In this document: positions 33,185 to 41,885 of the stretch, piece by piece | Position numbering within the stretch: position 1 is the first letter of the stretch | Layout: each line of letters opens with the position of its first letter | NCBI RefSeq assembly: GCF_000518865.1 | Contig: NZ_JAEK01000028.1 | Span: 1-59,981 of the forward strand | Length of the DNA stretch: 59,981 nucleotides | Source: Bacillus sp. J37 | GTDB taxonomy: Bacteria; Bacillota; Bacilli; Bacillales; Bacillaceae | Direction of reading: 5' to 3' | The notes under the pieces: generated by a model | What the model was told of the DNA's origin: nothing | Seen by the model: only the letters and a program-made list of their open reading frames with translations | Database searches by the model: none | Position numbers and translations under genes: made by a program

Positions 33185-34360
33185 ATGCAGAATCAATCAA
33201 GGTCTCCACTTTATTTGCAAATTCAAGATTATTTTAAAAATGAAATCGTAACGAAACGATTATCACCAAATGAAAAAATTCCTACTGAACGAGAAATAAT
33301 GGAAATGTTTAATGTGAGTAGGATAACGGTTGCAAATGCCTTAACAGAATTAGCAAAAGAGGGATGGATATTCCGTGTACCTGGCAAGGGGAGCTTTGTT
33401 AGGGAGGATGTGCATCAATTAACAAATGTTACTGTACAAAATCAGGATCTGACCCATACTTCAACTGAATTGGTGATGGAAGGGCAAAAGAAACGTAAAA
33501 TGATCGGACTGATTATGCCTGGTATTAATGACTTTTTTGCTATCCGATTGATCAATGGAATTAATAAAGTTTTAGAAGATTCAGAGTATTATCTGGTCAT
33601 CTTACTTAGTCAAAATTCAAAGGAAAAAGAGCGTGAAGCCATTAGAGAGCTAATGAGCATGCATGCTGAAGGATTACTTATCTTCCCGGTTGATGCTGAA
33701 ATATATAATGATGATATTTTGGAATTAAAGGTTCGTCATTTTCCTTTTGTACTAATTGATCGGTATTTACCCGGCGTTGAAACGAATTATGTGAATTCTG
33801 ATAATGTTCTTGGTGCAAAGCTTGCAGTTTCTCATCTTTGGGATTTGGGACATCGGAATATTGCGATATGTTCCGATTCAGCACTACCGACAGTTTCGGT
33901 TGAATTGAGAATAAAAGGCTATATGGATGCGTTGAAAGAGAAGGGAGCCATGATCGATCCTTCCCTCATTCTCTCGGATTTTAGAGTGGATTACGATAAA
34001 TTTGAGCCGGACCATCCTTTATATCAACTTATGGAAAAGAGATCTGCTACTGCGTTTATTACACTTAATGCAAAATTAGGCTTGTATATTTCAAGCTTAT
34101 CAAAAAGACTGGGACTTAAAGTGCCTGAGGATATTTCAATTCTTACCTATGACGATCCTTCATCTGGGTACGATGACTTTGGAGTGTACACTCATATATC
34201 GCAATCTGAATACATGATGGGTCAAGAAGCAGCAAAAATATTACTTCAATTGCTTACGAATCAACAAAATCATACGATTAACCCGGGGTATCAAAAAGTA
34301 AATCTTACTCCTAAACTAATTATAAAAGAAACGACTGGGGTTTTAACAAAACTTAAGTAA
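33185..34360 (+). CDS. GntR-LacI fusion regulator (AraR type)
   Basis: A 391-residue regulator. The GntR winged helix (1-75: SPLYLQIQDYFKNEIVTKRL, REIMEMFNVSRITVANALTE) is joined to a LacI/periplasmic-binding-protein sugar sensor (about 105-385: KMIGLIMPGINDFFAIRLIN, NVLGAKLAVSHLWDLGHRNI, ILTYDDPSSGYDDFGV). This is the architecture of AraR, the arabinose repressor of Bacillus. The start is ATG 33185 with AAGGGG upstream; the open frame to 33101 covers the promoter. It lies at the head of the glycan locus and probably controls it, with L-arabinose or a related sugar as likely effector. The effector is inference. Confidence 0.85.
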   Translation: MQNQSRSPLYLQIQDYFKNEIVTKRLSPNEKIPTEREIMEMFNVSRITVANALTELAKEGWIFRVPGKGSFVREDVHQLTNVTVQNQDLTHTSTELVMEGQKKRKMIGLIMPGINDFFAIRLINGINKVLEDSEYYLVILLSQNSKEKEREAIRELMSMHAEGLLIFPVDAEIYNDDILELKVRHFPFVLIDRYLPGVETNYVNSDNVLGAKLAVSHLWDLGHRNIAICSDSALPTVSVELRIKGYMDALKEKGAMIDPSLILSDFRVDYDKFEPDHPLYQLMEKRSATAFITLNAKLGLYISSLSKRLGLKVPEDISILTYDDPSSGYDDFGVYTHISQSEYMMGQEAAKILLQLLTNQQNHTINPGYQKVNLTPKLIIKETTGVLTKLK

Positions 34361-34413
34361 GAGATAAGGTTAAAGAGCCTGGATCATTAAATGATCCAGG
34401 CTTTATTTATGTT
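34340..34413 (+). repeat. Regulator 3' end and terminator, copy 1 of a duplicated segment
   Basis: The last codons of the regulator, the spacer (TTTAACAAAACTTAAG...GTTAAAG) and the terminator plus TTTATTTATGTTA recur in altered form at 51703-51798. This is the intact copy. Confidence 0.6.
34376..34410 (+). terminator. Intrinsic terminator of the regulator
   Basis: A perfect 13-bp stem, AGCCTGGATCATT / AATGATCCAGGCT, with one base between the arms, so the apex opens. TTTATTTAT follows. Confidence 0.82.
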
Positions 34414-34675
34414 AATGATCTATAAAATACATGAATGTTGTTCAGTCTTAAAAAGTATAAAAATTTTAAAAAGCATTATTGACATAAATGAATTATATAA
34501 TATAATTAAATATATCAAATGTTACTTTCTACATATTTACCCATATCTATTCCTTCTAAGAGTGACACTACTTTCTATTTAAATAACATAATAACTTCCT
34601 AACTCATCAATTTTTCTAAAGGCTCTTTTCTAAAAGATTGTTGTTTTTAATAAGTACTTGAAAAAACTAAATAGG

Positions 34676-34794
34676 GTTGATTTGAAATGATATGCGAGAC
34701 TCCTGTGGGACAGGTGAGACCCCGCAGACGCCAAGCGTTGAGGAGGCTCACCGCCCACCCCATGGAAAGCGAGCAGCCTGGAGCTCAAATCAAC
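34676..34794. repeat. Structured intergenic repeat, family B, copy 1
   Basis: Outer arms GTTGATTTGA (34676-34685) and TCAAATCAAC (34785-34794) are exact complements. The inside shares GTGGGACAGGTGAGACCCCG...GAGGAGGCTCACCGCC with 41670-41790. GGTGAG pairs with CTCACC. The 990-base gap 34361-35353 otherwise holds AT-rich sequence, family A copy 2 and a CcpA-like site. Confidence 0.7.
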
Positions 34795-35054
34795 AACCTC
34801 TACACTTATTACATAGCAACAATGTTTGCGAAAACAGCCTTTCTAAAAGAATTACATATTTGCCATAATCGATATATGTAAATGATCGGTGTTCCATATA
34901 GTGGCTATGCACAGACAGTTTCATCGTTCAATCAAAAGATAGAGAGAATTAAGAACTCTATTCACCAATCTTAACACTTTTACAAAGCACCAAATTATTC
35001 CTTTTTTAAGACTGCTTTCGCAAAGATTGTTGCTTTGAATAATATTTTTAATCC

Positions 35055-35194
35055 ATAGTGGAATGGAGCGGAATACACTCGACTCTTACGGGAAGTGAGG
35101 AAAGGCTGAGACCCCACAGGAGAAGCCGAGGGAGGCTCAGCTTCCTCCCCGGCGCATGGAGTGTCTGGAGCGCAATAAAACGAACTAATTTTCA
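35055..35194. repeat. Structured intergenic repeat, family A, copy 2
   Basis: Same ends and same stems as 25005-25144, with GCTGAG/CTCAGC replacing GCTAAG/CTTAGC. It lies just upstream of the CcpA-like site of the glycan locus. Confidence 0.75.
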
Positions 35195-35220
35195 TATGTA
35201 ACTGCGATTAAAATCAGAAA

Positions 35221-35234
35221 AGTAAGCGCTAACA
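35221..35234 (+). promoter_or_regulatory. Putative CcpA-binding site (CRE) of the glycan locus
   Basis: AGTAAGCGCTAACA matches the CRE consensus TGWNANCGNTNWCA at every constrained position but the first. It lies 120 bases upstream of the GxGYxYP gene. It suggests that the locus is repressed by preferred sugars. Confidence 0.65.
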
Positions 35235-35254
35235 TTAATTGATCTACGACATTT

Positions 35255-35291
35255 TAGGAGGTGATAGTTGAGTAGATACATAGTTAAATAG
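35255..35291 (+). other. Perfect Shine-Dalgarno with only a 7-codon frame
   Basis: TAGGAGGTGAT (35255-35265) is a near-full complement of the 16S rRNA tail. Yet the only frame it serves is TTG AGT AGA TAC ATA GTT AAA TAG (35268-35291, seven codons). The next real start is 60 bases further on and has its own RBS. It may be a leader peptide or a ribosome-docking site. Confidence 0.35.
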
Positions 35292-35353
35292 TTTACATTT
35301 GATGAACTTTTAGAAGTCTGAATCAAAGAAAAACGATTAGCTAGGGAGGAATA

Positions 35354-37414
35354 ATGGTGGTTCGAAAACTAATTCAAATCTGTTTAGCACTGGCCCTAAT
35401 TTTATCAGTAACATCGGTTAGTGCGAAAAATCCTGATTCCAATAAGGTGAAAAACGGAAATATTACTTGGCCGAAAAAACAGGCGCTTCCAACTTTTCCG
35501 AAAGCAAAGCATCTTGATGTCGTTGATTTGAGAGATCGTTCAGGTGATGAAAAACTTCTTCTTACAACACTCCAAGGAAATGTTAATCGAGAAAAAAACT
35601 CGATCTATCTGATTGAATCTAATTATGAAGAAGGAAATTATACGTGGTTAAACGACATCAAGGTTCCTTATTCTATGATTGACGATCCATGGGACTTAGT
35701 GAAAAAATACAAAAAATACGTATCTGGCATGATTATTTATGACCCTGAAGTAGAGGATACCATAAACGTAGCTACTACTATGGCAGGGTTGGAAAATGCA
35801 GTTGTAGTAAGTCCTGAGCTTGCTGAGAAGCTTAAACAGGCACCATACAGTTTTAAGGTGATTGAAGATTTACGAGGCAAATTTGAAAACGGACTTGAGG
35901 CTTATAAATGGCAATTTGAACATCTTTGGCCAAAAACAACTCACCGGATGCTGGTTGGGTTAAACCCTAACAAAAGTGTAGAGTTACCAAAAGATAATTG
36001 GAATGATTTTGATACGATTCTAGAAGAGAAGGAACAGATTAGAGACAGCTCTAATCAAGATGTTTATGATCTGGATTTGTCAAGCTATCTCGGTGAAGGA
36101 GATGTTTACTTACGTTTTCAAGATGCCTTCACAAATGATGGTTGGGGTCCGGCTGTTCATGAAGTAACAGTTAAAGCTGACGGTGAAATCATTGCTCAGT
36201 TCATACCTGGAACTAGTGAGGAAGAACCTTATTTATATGATCGTAACAATTCAAATTCTGATGATCGTTTTGGTGGTCACCGTTGGGCAGATAACGGTAA
36301 TTACTTCGTCTATAAGTTTACACCACCTGCCGGTACAGAGGATTTACAAGTTTCCATTGATATGTGGAATCAATTTAAAGTTTCTGCATCAAATGTGAAA
36401 CCTTTATCTTCGGAAGTGAAAGAACCATATGGTTTTTTAAGAGATTATGCAATCGCAAACAAAGCAATGGTTTTTTGGTTAGAAACGAATGTACCTGAAG
36501 AAAAAGAATTATTTGAACAAATATTGTCTGATGTTGAACCAAACACCCCATATTTAGGTTGGTTCAGCAATGATGTTGCAGGTGAATTCAGTTCAACGGA
36601 ACTAGCTTCAGAGCATAGCGTATATGTTCTTGCGGCAGACTGGTTCAATAACCTGACCGTCTTTTCCGGTACGAAAGGAAAAATGAAAAAGCAGGCTGCA
36701 CTTCCTGCACCAAAACTAGAAAATAAAATCTATGTCACGTTTACATTAGGTGAAGGAGACAATCTTCAATATAATCAGCATAAATTACGACAGCTTTGGG
36801 ATGATGAAGCAAGGGGATCTGTTCCAATTAACTGGTCTACGACGCCATTACTCTATGATGCAGCACCGGCAATGCTTAGTTTCTATCAACAATCCGCTAC
36901 AGAGAATGATTTATTGGTTGTCGGACCATCAGGGGCCGGTTATATTTATCCAACACCTTGGCCGGATGATACGTTTCATCTCTTTGCCAAGCAAACAAAC
37001 AAATATATGAAATTAACAGGAATGGATATTATCTATGCACTTAACCGTGTAAATGAACAAAATGTTCCGTTAACTGAATCTGAAGTGAATGATTATGTCA
37101 AATATATCAATCCTAGAGGAATTCTTTATAGCTGGGAAAATTATACCGGAACATCCATTTTAAATGGAAAACTTCCTATATCTATTTTAAGAGGTGTCGG
37201 AAGTGTATCTGAAACGAAAGAAGCTATTGCAGAGGCAGCGGCAAATTGGGATGGAGAATCACCACTATTTTTATCGATGGGGATGTTATCCTGGTCTGTC
37301 ACACCATCTCATATTCAGGAAATTGTGAACTCTTTAGGACCTGAATATGAAGTTGTTCGAGGAGATCAATACTTTGACTTAATACGCGAAGCAAACGGAT
37401 TACCGAAAAAATAA
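35354..37414 (+). CDS. Secreted GxGYxYP-family protein (putative glycosidase)
   Basis: A 686-residue exported protein. A signal peptide (LIQICLALALILSVTSVSA, cleavage near residue 24) is followed by the GxGYxYP N-domain. A beta-sandwich-like insert comes next (about 220-345, DVYLRFQDAFTNDGWGPAVH, then WADNGNYFVYKF). The C-domain bears the name-giving motif GAGYIYPTPWP near residue 525. Members cluster with polysaccharide-utilisation genes in gut and soil bacteria and are presumed glycoside hydrolases, with no settled activity. GGGAGGAATA precedes the ATG. It is the first enzyme gene of the locus and is followed by a hairpin and the 726-residue protein gene. Confidence 0.8.
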   Translation: MVVRKLIQICLALALILSVTSVSAKNPDSNKVKNGNITWPKKQALPTFPKAKHLDVVDLRDRSGDEKLLLTTLQGNVNREKNSIYLIESNYEEGNYTWLNDIKVPYSMIDDPWDLVKKYKKYVSGMIIYDPEVEDTINVATTMAGLENAVVVSPELAEKLKQAPYSFKVIEDLRGKFENGLEAYKWQFEHLWPKTTHRMLVGLNPNKSVELPKDNWNDFDTILEEKEQIRDSSNQDVYDLDLSSYLGEGDVYLRFQDAFTNDGWGPAVHEVTVKADGEIIAQFIPGTSEEEPYLYDRNNSNSDDRFGGHRWADNGNYFVYKFTPPAGTEDLQVSIDMWNQFKVSASNVKPLSSEVKEPYGFLRDYAIANKAMVFWLETNVPEEKELFEQILSDVEPNTPYLGWFSNDVAGEFSSTELASEHSVYVLAADWFNNLTVFSGTKGKMKKQAALPAPKLENKIYVTFTLGEGDNLQYNQHKLRQLWDDEARGSVPINWSTTPLLYDAAPAMLSFYQQSATENDLLVVGPSGAGYIYPTPWPDDTFHLFAKQTNKYMKLTGMDIIYALNRVNEQNVPLTESEVNDYVKYINPRGILYSWENYTGTSILNGKLPISILRGVGSVSETKEAIAEAAANWDGESPLFLSMGMLSWSVTPSHIQEIVNSLGPEYEVVRGDQYFDLIREANGLPKK

Positions 37415-37441
37415 TCGAGATTTCTGCATGAAATGAAAGGG

Positions 37442-37471
37442 TAGAACCTCTATAAATTTTAGAGGTTCTAT
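37442..37471 (+). other. Intercistronic hairpin without T-run
   Basis: TAGAACCTCT pairs with AGAGGTTCTA around an AT-rich loop. ATCCAAATC follows, not T, so it more likely protects or trims mRNA than terminates. Confidence 0.55.
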
Positions 37472-37512
37472 CCAAATCAAATAATAGGGAAAAAAGGGGA
37501 GGCTTCAAAAAA

Positions 37513-39693
37513 ATGGACATGAGGGATCGCAGAGAGGAAAGGACAGGTTTCCAAGAGTCAGCTCCTTACAAGGCTACATATGATTTACAATCCGATTTTG
37601 TCATGGTATACGGCATAGATGATTCAATGCCAAGGCGAATTCAAGAATGGAAGAACAAGGGGTATGTTGTTCATTTAATGACAGGGATAGCATGGGGAGA
37701 ATATCAAGATTATTTATATGGAAAATTCGATGGTCGCGAACATTGGGATGAAGCTCAAAAAAATAAACAGGGATCACATATCCTTCATGGAAAGGATATT
37801 CCTTATATGGTCCCTACGGTTGCTTTTACACAGTATTTGACAAGTCGTATTAAACTTGCGGTAGATGCTGGAGTTGAAGCTATTCATTTAGAGGAACCGG
37901 AGTTTTGGGTTGATGGAGGATATTCAGAAAGCTTTAAAAGAGAATGGCAAATTTATTACAAAGAACCATGGCAGCCTCCACATGAATCGGTTGATGCCCA
38001 ATACCGTGCTTCACATCTAAAAGCATATTTATATAAACGCAGTTTAGATCGGCTTTGCAGTGAGTTAAAAGAATACGCCCTTGTAAAATACAATCGATTT
38101 TTACGATTTTACGTTCCCACTCATAGCTTAATAAATTATACACAATGGCGAATTGTAAGTCCGGAATCGATGCTTCTTGACCTGCCGGCTATTGATGGGT
38201 ACATTGCGCAAATTTGGACTGGTACATCACGTACCCAAAATGTTTATGATGGTGTAAGGAAGGAACGAACTTTTGAAACCGCTTTATTAGAGTATGGGAT
38301 GATGCAGGAGTTAGTAAGCGGAACAGATCGGAACATGTGGTTTTTACATGATCCCATTGAAGATAATCCAAGATACACCTGGTCTGATTACAAAAACAAT
38401 TACCTTAAAACGGTTGTTGCTTCACTATTACATCCTGAAATATCTCAATATGAAATATCTCCATGGCCAAAGCGGATTTTTGATGGAAAGTATCCGAACG
38501 AAGAAGGGACAGGTAAGGAGGCAATTCCTGAAGATTATGCGACAACACTGTTAACGATTATGCACACACTCGGGGATATGAATCAAGAGGATATTCAAGA
38601 ATACGGAATGGCAGAAAAAATCGGGGTTCTTGTTTCAGATTCGATGATGTATCAACGTAAAAATTTCCATACCGATGATAAGGATTCATCCCACCGCTAT
38701 GATGGCACGGAAACAAATACTGTGACAAATGAGGATGACATTGACCTTTTAAATTTCTCTCATTTTTATGGATTAGCTCTACCGCTAATAAAGAGAGGAA
38801 TTATGGTTAGACCTGTTCAATTTGATAATGTTCGACGGTTTTCAAATTACCTGAATGATTATCGCCTCCTAATCTTAAGCTATGAATTTCAAAAACCGGA
38901 GTACCCTGATTTACATATGGCGCTTGCTAAATGGGTTAGAGAAGGTGGAGTTTTAATTTACGTAGGGGATGATCAAGATCCATATCACTATGTAAGAGAA
39001 TGGTGGAATACCGGAAAGATCAAATATGATGTTCCTAGAGAACATTTGTTTGAAAGCTTAGGATTATCAAATGAAAAGGAACAAAGCATATATGAAATTG
39101 ATAAAGGGGTACTGGGATTTTTGAACATTTCCCCAGAGGATAGTGCTAATGACAGAAAAAGCGCAGACATGTATAGAGACTTAATTACGACATGCTTGAA
39201 CACGAACAATCACCAAGTTGAGTTGGAAGAGAAGAATTATTTTATGGTTAAAAGAGGACCTTATCGAATCGCGGCAGTCATGGATGAATCAATTTCTGCT
39301 GCACCGTTGAAATTGAATGGACATTTCGTTAATTTATTTGATCCAGCTTTACCAGTCATCACTCAACTTCAACTAAATCCTGAAGATATGACTCTATTAT
39401 ACGATTTAGACGATGACATGCCTGAAACAGAGATGAAGGTCATTGCAGCCTCATCAAGGATAGAAGATGTCATACATCATGATTCCGGATTTGAAATGGT
39501 TGTAAAAGGTCCGGAAAAAATAAAGGCAGTAGCCCGTATATTTTGTCCTAAAAAGCCGGTTCAAGCAAATCTTATCATTGGTCATAATAGCACATCTATT
39601 GAATGGGATTGGCATGAAGAATCGAAAACTATTTTTGTCCAATATTCTCATAGTTCAACAGATTCAACGAAAATTTCAGTGAAATGGTCGTGA
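37513..39693 (+). CDS. Unrecognised 726-residue protein, glycosidase-like
   Basis: A cytoplasmic protein with no signal peptide. Residues about 1-370 look like a TIM barrel: RIKLAVDAGVEAIHLEEPEF ending in W (about 112-132, acidic cluster on a strand end) and WFLHDPIEDNPRYTW (about 276-290) carry candidate catalytic acids. Residues about 430-520 resemble the GATase-like domain of beta-galactosidases (RLLILSYEF...WVREGGVLIYVGDD). The C-terminal 150 residues look all-beta. The plan recalls GH42-like enzymes, but the motifs do not match a family I can name. It lies between the GxGYxYP gene and the importer genes. Confidence 0.65.
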   Translation: MDMRDRREERTGFQESAPYKATYDLQSDFVMVYGIDDSMPRRIQEWKNKGYVVHLMTGIAWGEYQDYLYGKFDGREHWDEAQKNKQGSHILHGKDIPYMVPTVAFTQYLTSRIKLAVDAGVEAIHLEEPEFWVDGGYSESFKREWQIYYKEPWQPPHESVDAQYRASHLKAYLYKRSLDRLCSELKEYALVKYNRFLRFYVPTHSLINYTQWRIVSPESMLLDLPAIDGYIAQIWTGTSRTQNVYDGVRKERTFETALLEYGMMQELVSGTDRNMWFLHDPIEDNPRYTWSDYKNNYLKTVVASLLHPEISQYEISPWPKRIFDGKYPNEEGTGKEAIPEDYATTLLTIMHTLGDMNQEDIQEYGMAEKIGVLVSDSMMYQRKNFHTDDKDSSHRYDGTETNTVTNEDDIDLLNFSHFYGLALPLIKRGIMVRPVQFDNVRRFSNYLNDYRLLILSYEFQKPEYPDLHMALAKWVREGGVLIYVGDDQDPYHYVREWWNTGKIKYDVPREHLFESLGLSNEKEQSIYEIDKGVLGFLNISPEDSANDRKSADMYRDLITTCLNTNNHQVELEEKNYFMVKRGPYRIAAVMDESISAAPLKLNGHFVNLFDPALPVITQLQLNPEDMTLLYDLDDDMPETEMKVIAASSRIEDVIHHDSGFEMVVKGPEKIKAVARIFCPKKPVQANLIIGHNSTSIEWDWHEESKTIFVQYSHSSTDSTKISVKWS

Positions 39694-39735
39694 ACTTTTT
39701 AGGTAAATGTCGGTTTACAAGGGGGAGTGGATGAA

Positions 39736-40701
39736 ATGAAAGGTGACTCAGAAGTGAAGATAGCTTCCCACCAAGAATTGATCATAAAGACAAATAAAAA
39801 AAGTATTTGGTTTAGAATTTGGCAGCACAGGGTGTTTTATTTATTCTTACTTCCGGGAATTATTTGGTTTTTTATCTTTGCGTATATTCCGATGTATGGC
39901 ATTACAATTGCATTTAAAGACTTTAACTTTGTGAAAGGAATTCTGGGGAGTCCATGGGCAGGATTAAAATACTTTGAACAGTTTTTCAATTATTATCAAG
40001 CAGGAGAAATTATAAGGAACACTTTAGTCATTAGTTTAATGAAGTTGTTAATTGGGTTTCCAATGCCGATTATTTTAGCATTAATGCTGAATGAAGTAAG
40101 AGTAACGAAATTTAAAAGAACCGTACAAACCATTTCCTATCTGCCACATTTTATTTCTTGGGTAGTTGTTGTTACGCTCTTGCAAAGAATGTTAACCCCA
40201 TATGGCGGCCCGGTTAATGAGCTCCTGTCAACATTAGGCTTTGATAAGGTGCAGTTCTTAGGAAACATCAATTATTTTTACCAAGTCATTATTGCTTCAG
40301 ATATTTGGAAAGGTGTCGGATGGGGAGCCATCATTTATTTAGCGGCTATTTCAGGTGTGGACCCGCAACTCTATGAAGCAGCAAAAATTGATGGTGCCAA
40401 TCGCTTTAGGCAAATTTGGCATGTGACTCTACCATCTATTAGAGGAGTCATGGTTCTATTATTTATTCTTGCTTGTGGTGGCATCATGTCTGCAGGTTAT
40501 GAGCAGTTATTACTACTAAATACGCCAGCAACAGCGAAGATCGGGACTGTTTTAGATGTATATGTCATTCAAGCCGGATTAGAGCAGGGACGATTTAGTT
40601 ATGCAACAGCAGTTGGATTGTTCCAAGGAATCATTGGGTTAATCCTCATCATTACGGCTAACCAGGTGAGTAAAAAAGTGAATGATACATCTTTATGGTA
40701 A
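39736..40701 (+). CDS. lplB: Sugar ABC transporter permease, LplB-like
   Basis: A 321-residue membrane permease with six segments. The long N-terminal stretch YLFLLPGIIWFFIFAYIPMYG is typical of the LplB/YtcP group. The EAA loop is ISGVDPQLYEAAKIDGANRF (about 208-227), which contacts an MsmX-type ATPase; no ATPase gene lies in the locus, so a shared one elsewhere is needed. ATG 39736 with GGGGGAG 8 bases upstream is preferred to GTG 39727. Imports an oligosaccharide together with the next two components. The symbol is by analogy. Confidence 0.83.
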   Translation: MKGDSEVKIASHQELIIKTNKKSIWFRIWQHRVFYLFLLPGIIWFFIFAYIPMYGITIAFKDFNFVKGILGSPWAGLKYFEQFFNYYQAGEIIRNTLVISLMKLLIGFPMPIILALMLNEVRVTKFKRTVQTISYLPHFISWVVVVTLLQRMLTPYGGPVNELLSTLGFDKVQFLGNINYFYQVIIASDIWKGVGWGAIIYLAAISGVDPQLYEAAKIDGANRFRQIWHVTLPSIRGVMVLLFILACGGIMSAGYEQLLLLNTPATAKIGTVLDVYVIQAGLEQGRFSYATAVGLFQGIIGLILIITANQVSKKVNDTSLW

Positions 40702-40716
40702 GGAGGGAAGTTACAA

Positions 40717-41613
40717 GTGAAAAGAAAAAAATGGTCGATGTTTTCAATCGTTAACTATACGGTGTTAGCTATATTCGCTTTCACGACTCTCTACCCGTTT
40801 ATTTACATTTTAGCGTATTCACTTAGTGATGGTGTAGAGGCAATGAAAAACCCAATCTATTTCTTACCGCGAGGGTTTACGTTTGAAAATTATATTCAAA
40901 TATTCCAAGATACGAAATTTTTAGATGCTTATAAGATTACGATTCTTCGAACAGTAATTGGTACCGCCCTACATGTGTTTTTGTGTGCATTATTTGCTTA
41001 TGCGTTAACGAAAAAAACCCTGCCGGGAAGAAGCTTTTTTACCTTCTTCATCTTTATTCCTACACTATTTAGCGGAGGAATGATTCCAACATTTGTCTTG
41101 TATCGGGATCTGGGGTTGATTGATTCGTTTTGGGTATATGTTATCCCGTTTTTATATAATTTTTTCAACATCATTGTGCTGAGAACTTTCTTCATGCAAA
41201 TCCCGAGTTCACTCGAAGAATCTGCTAAAATGGATGGCTGTGGTGACTTTAAAATCTTTATAAAAATTATTTTACCTTTATCAATGCCTGTACTTGCCAC
41301 AATTGGTTTATTTAATGGGGTTTTTCATTGGAATGACTGGTTCACCGGTACGTATTTCGTCACAAGCAAAGATTTACTACCAGTACAGACTTTATTAAAT
41401 GATCTGTTAAATCAATCTATTGCACAAGCAGATGCTGCGAAAAATGCTTCACAATCAGGTACATCAGTGGGCTTACAAACCATTGCACAAACAACACCTG
41501 AATCATTGCGTATGGCAACATTAATGGTAGCGACATTACCGATCCTATTTGTTTACCCATTTTTGCAAAAATACTTTGTAAAAGGTGTCATGATTGGTTC
41601 TGTAAAGGGATGA
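40717..41613 (+). CDS. Sugar ABC transporter permease, LplC/YtcP-like
   Basis: A 298-residue permease with six membrane segments and the EAA motif SLEESAKMDGCGDFKIFIKI (about 166-185). An insert rich in Q, T and S near residues 235-265 (AKNASQSGTSVGLQTIAQTT) is usual for the LplC/YtcP group. The start is GTG 40717 behind AAGGAGGGAAG. It begins 15 bases after the first permease gene. It is separated from the binding-protein gene by 272 bases that hold a family B repeat. Confidence 0.83.
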   Translation: MKRKKWSMFSIVNYTVLAIFAFTTLYPFIYILAYSLSDGVEAMKNPIYFLPRGFTFENYIQIFQDTKFLDAYKITILRTVIGTALHVFLCALFAYALTKKTLPGRSFFTFFIFIPTLFSGGMIPTFVLYRDLGLIDSFWVYVIPFLYNFFNIIVLRTFFMQIPSSLEESAKMDGCGDFKIFIKIILPLSMPVLATIGLFNGVFHWNDWFTGTYFVTSKDLLPVQTLLNDLLNQSIAQADAAKNASQSGTSVGLQTIAQTTPESLRMATLMVATLPILFVYPFLQKYFVKGVMIGSVKG

Positions 41614-41669
41614 CCCTTCTTGCTATTACGCGATTTCTAAAACATTGTTGTCATGACCAAACCTGATTT

Positions 41670-41790
41670 GGTTGATTGTAGTGGAGAGTGCGGGAGCAGT
41701 GGGACAGGTGAGACCCCGCAAGCGTCACGCGCTGAGGAGGCTCACCGCCAACCCCGCGGAAAGCGAGCATCCTGGGGCTGCAATCAACCA
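41670..41790. repeat. Structured intergenic repeat, family B, copy 2, inside the importer operon
   Basis: Outer arms GGTTGATTGTAG (41670-41681) and CTGCAATCAACC (41779-41790) pair with a single wobble. Inner GGTGAG/CTCACC and the GACAGGTGAGACCCCGC block match 34676-34794. The arm sequence differs from copy 1 on both sides in a compensating way. It separates the two permease genes from the binding-protein gene. Confidence 0.72.
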
Positions 41791-41885
41791 TGCGCAATTC
41801 CTATTAAAAAGCAACAAAGTTTGCGAAAATTAGCGTAATTTTAAGAAGTTTATCAAATAAAAACAAATGTACAAGGGGGATTAAC

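Noticed and set aside
34391-34582. 63-codon frame after the regulator
   Set aside because: It begins within the terminator region, is AT-driven (I, L, K, Y) and lacks an RBS.
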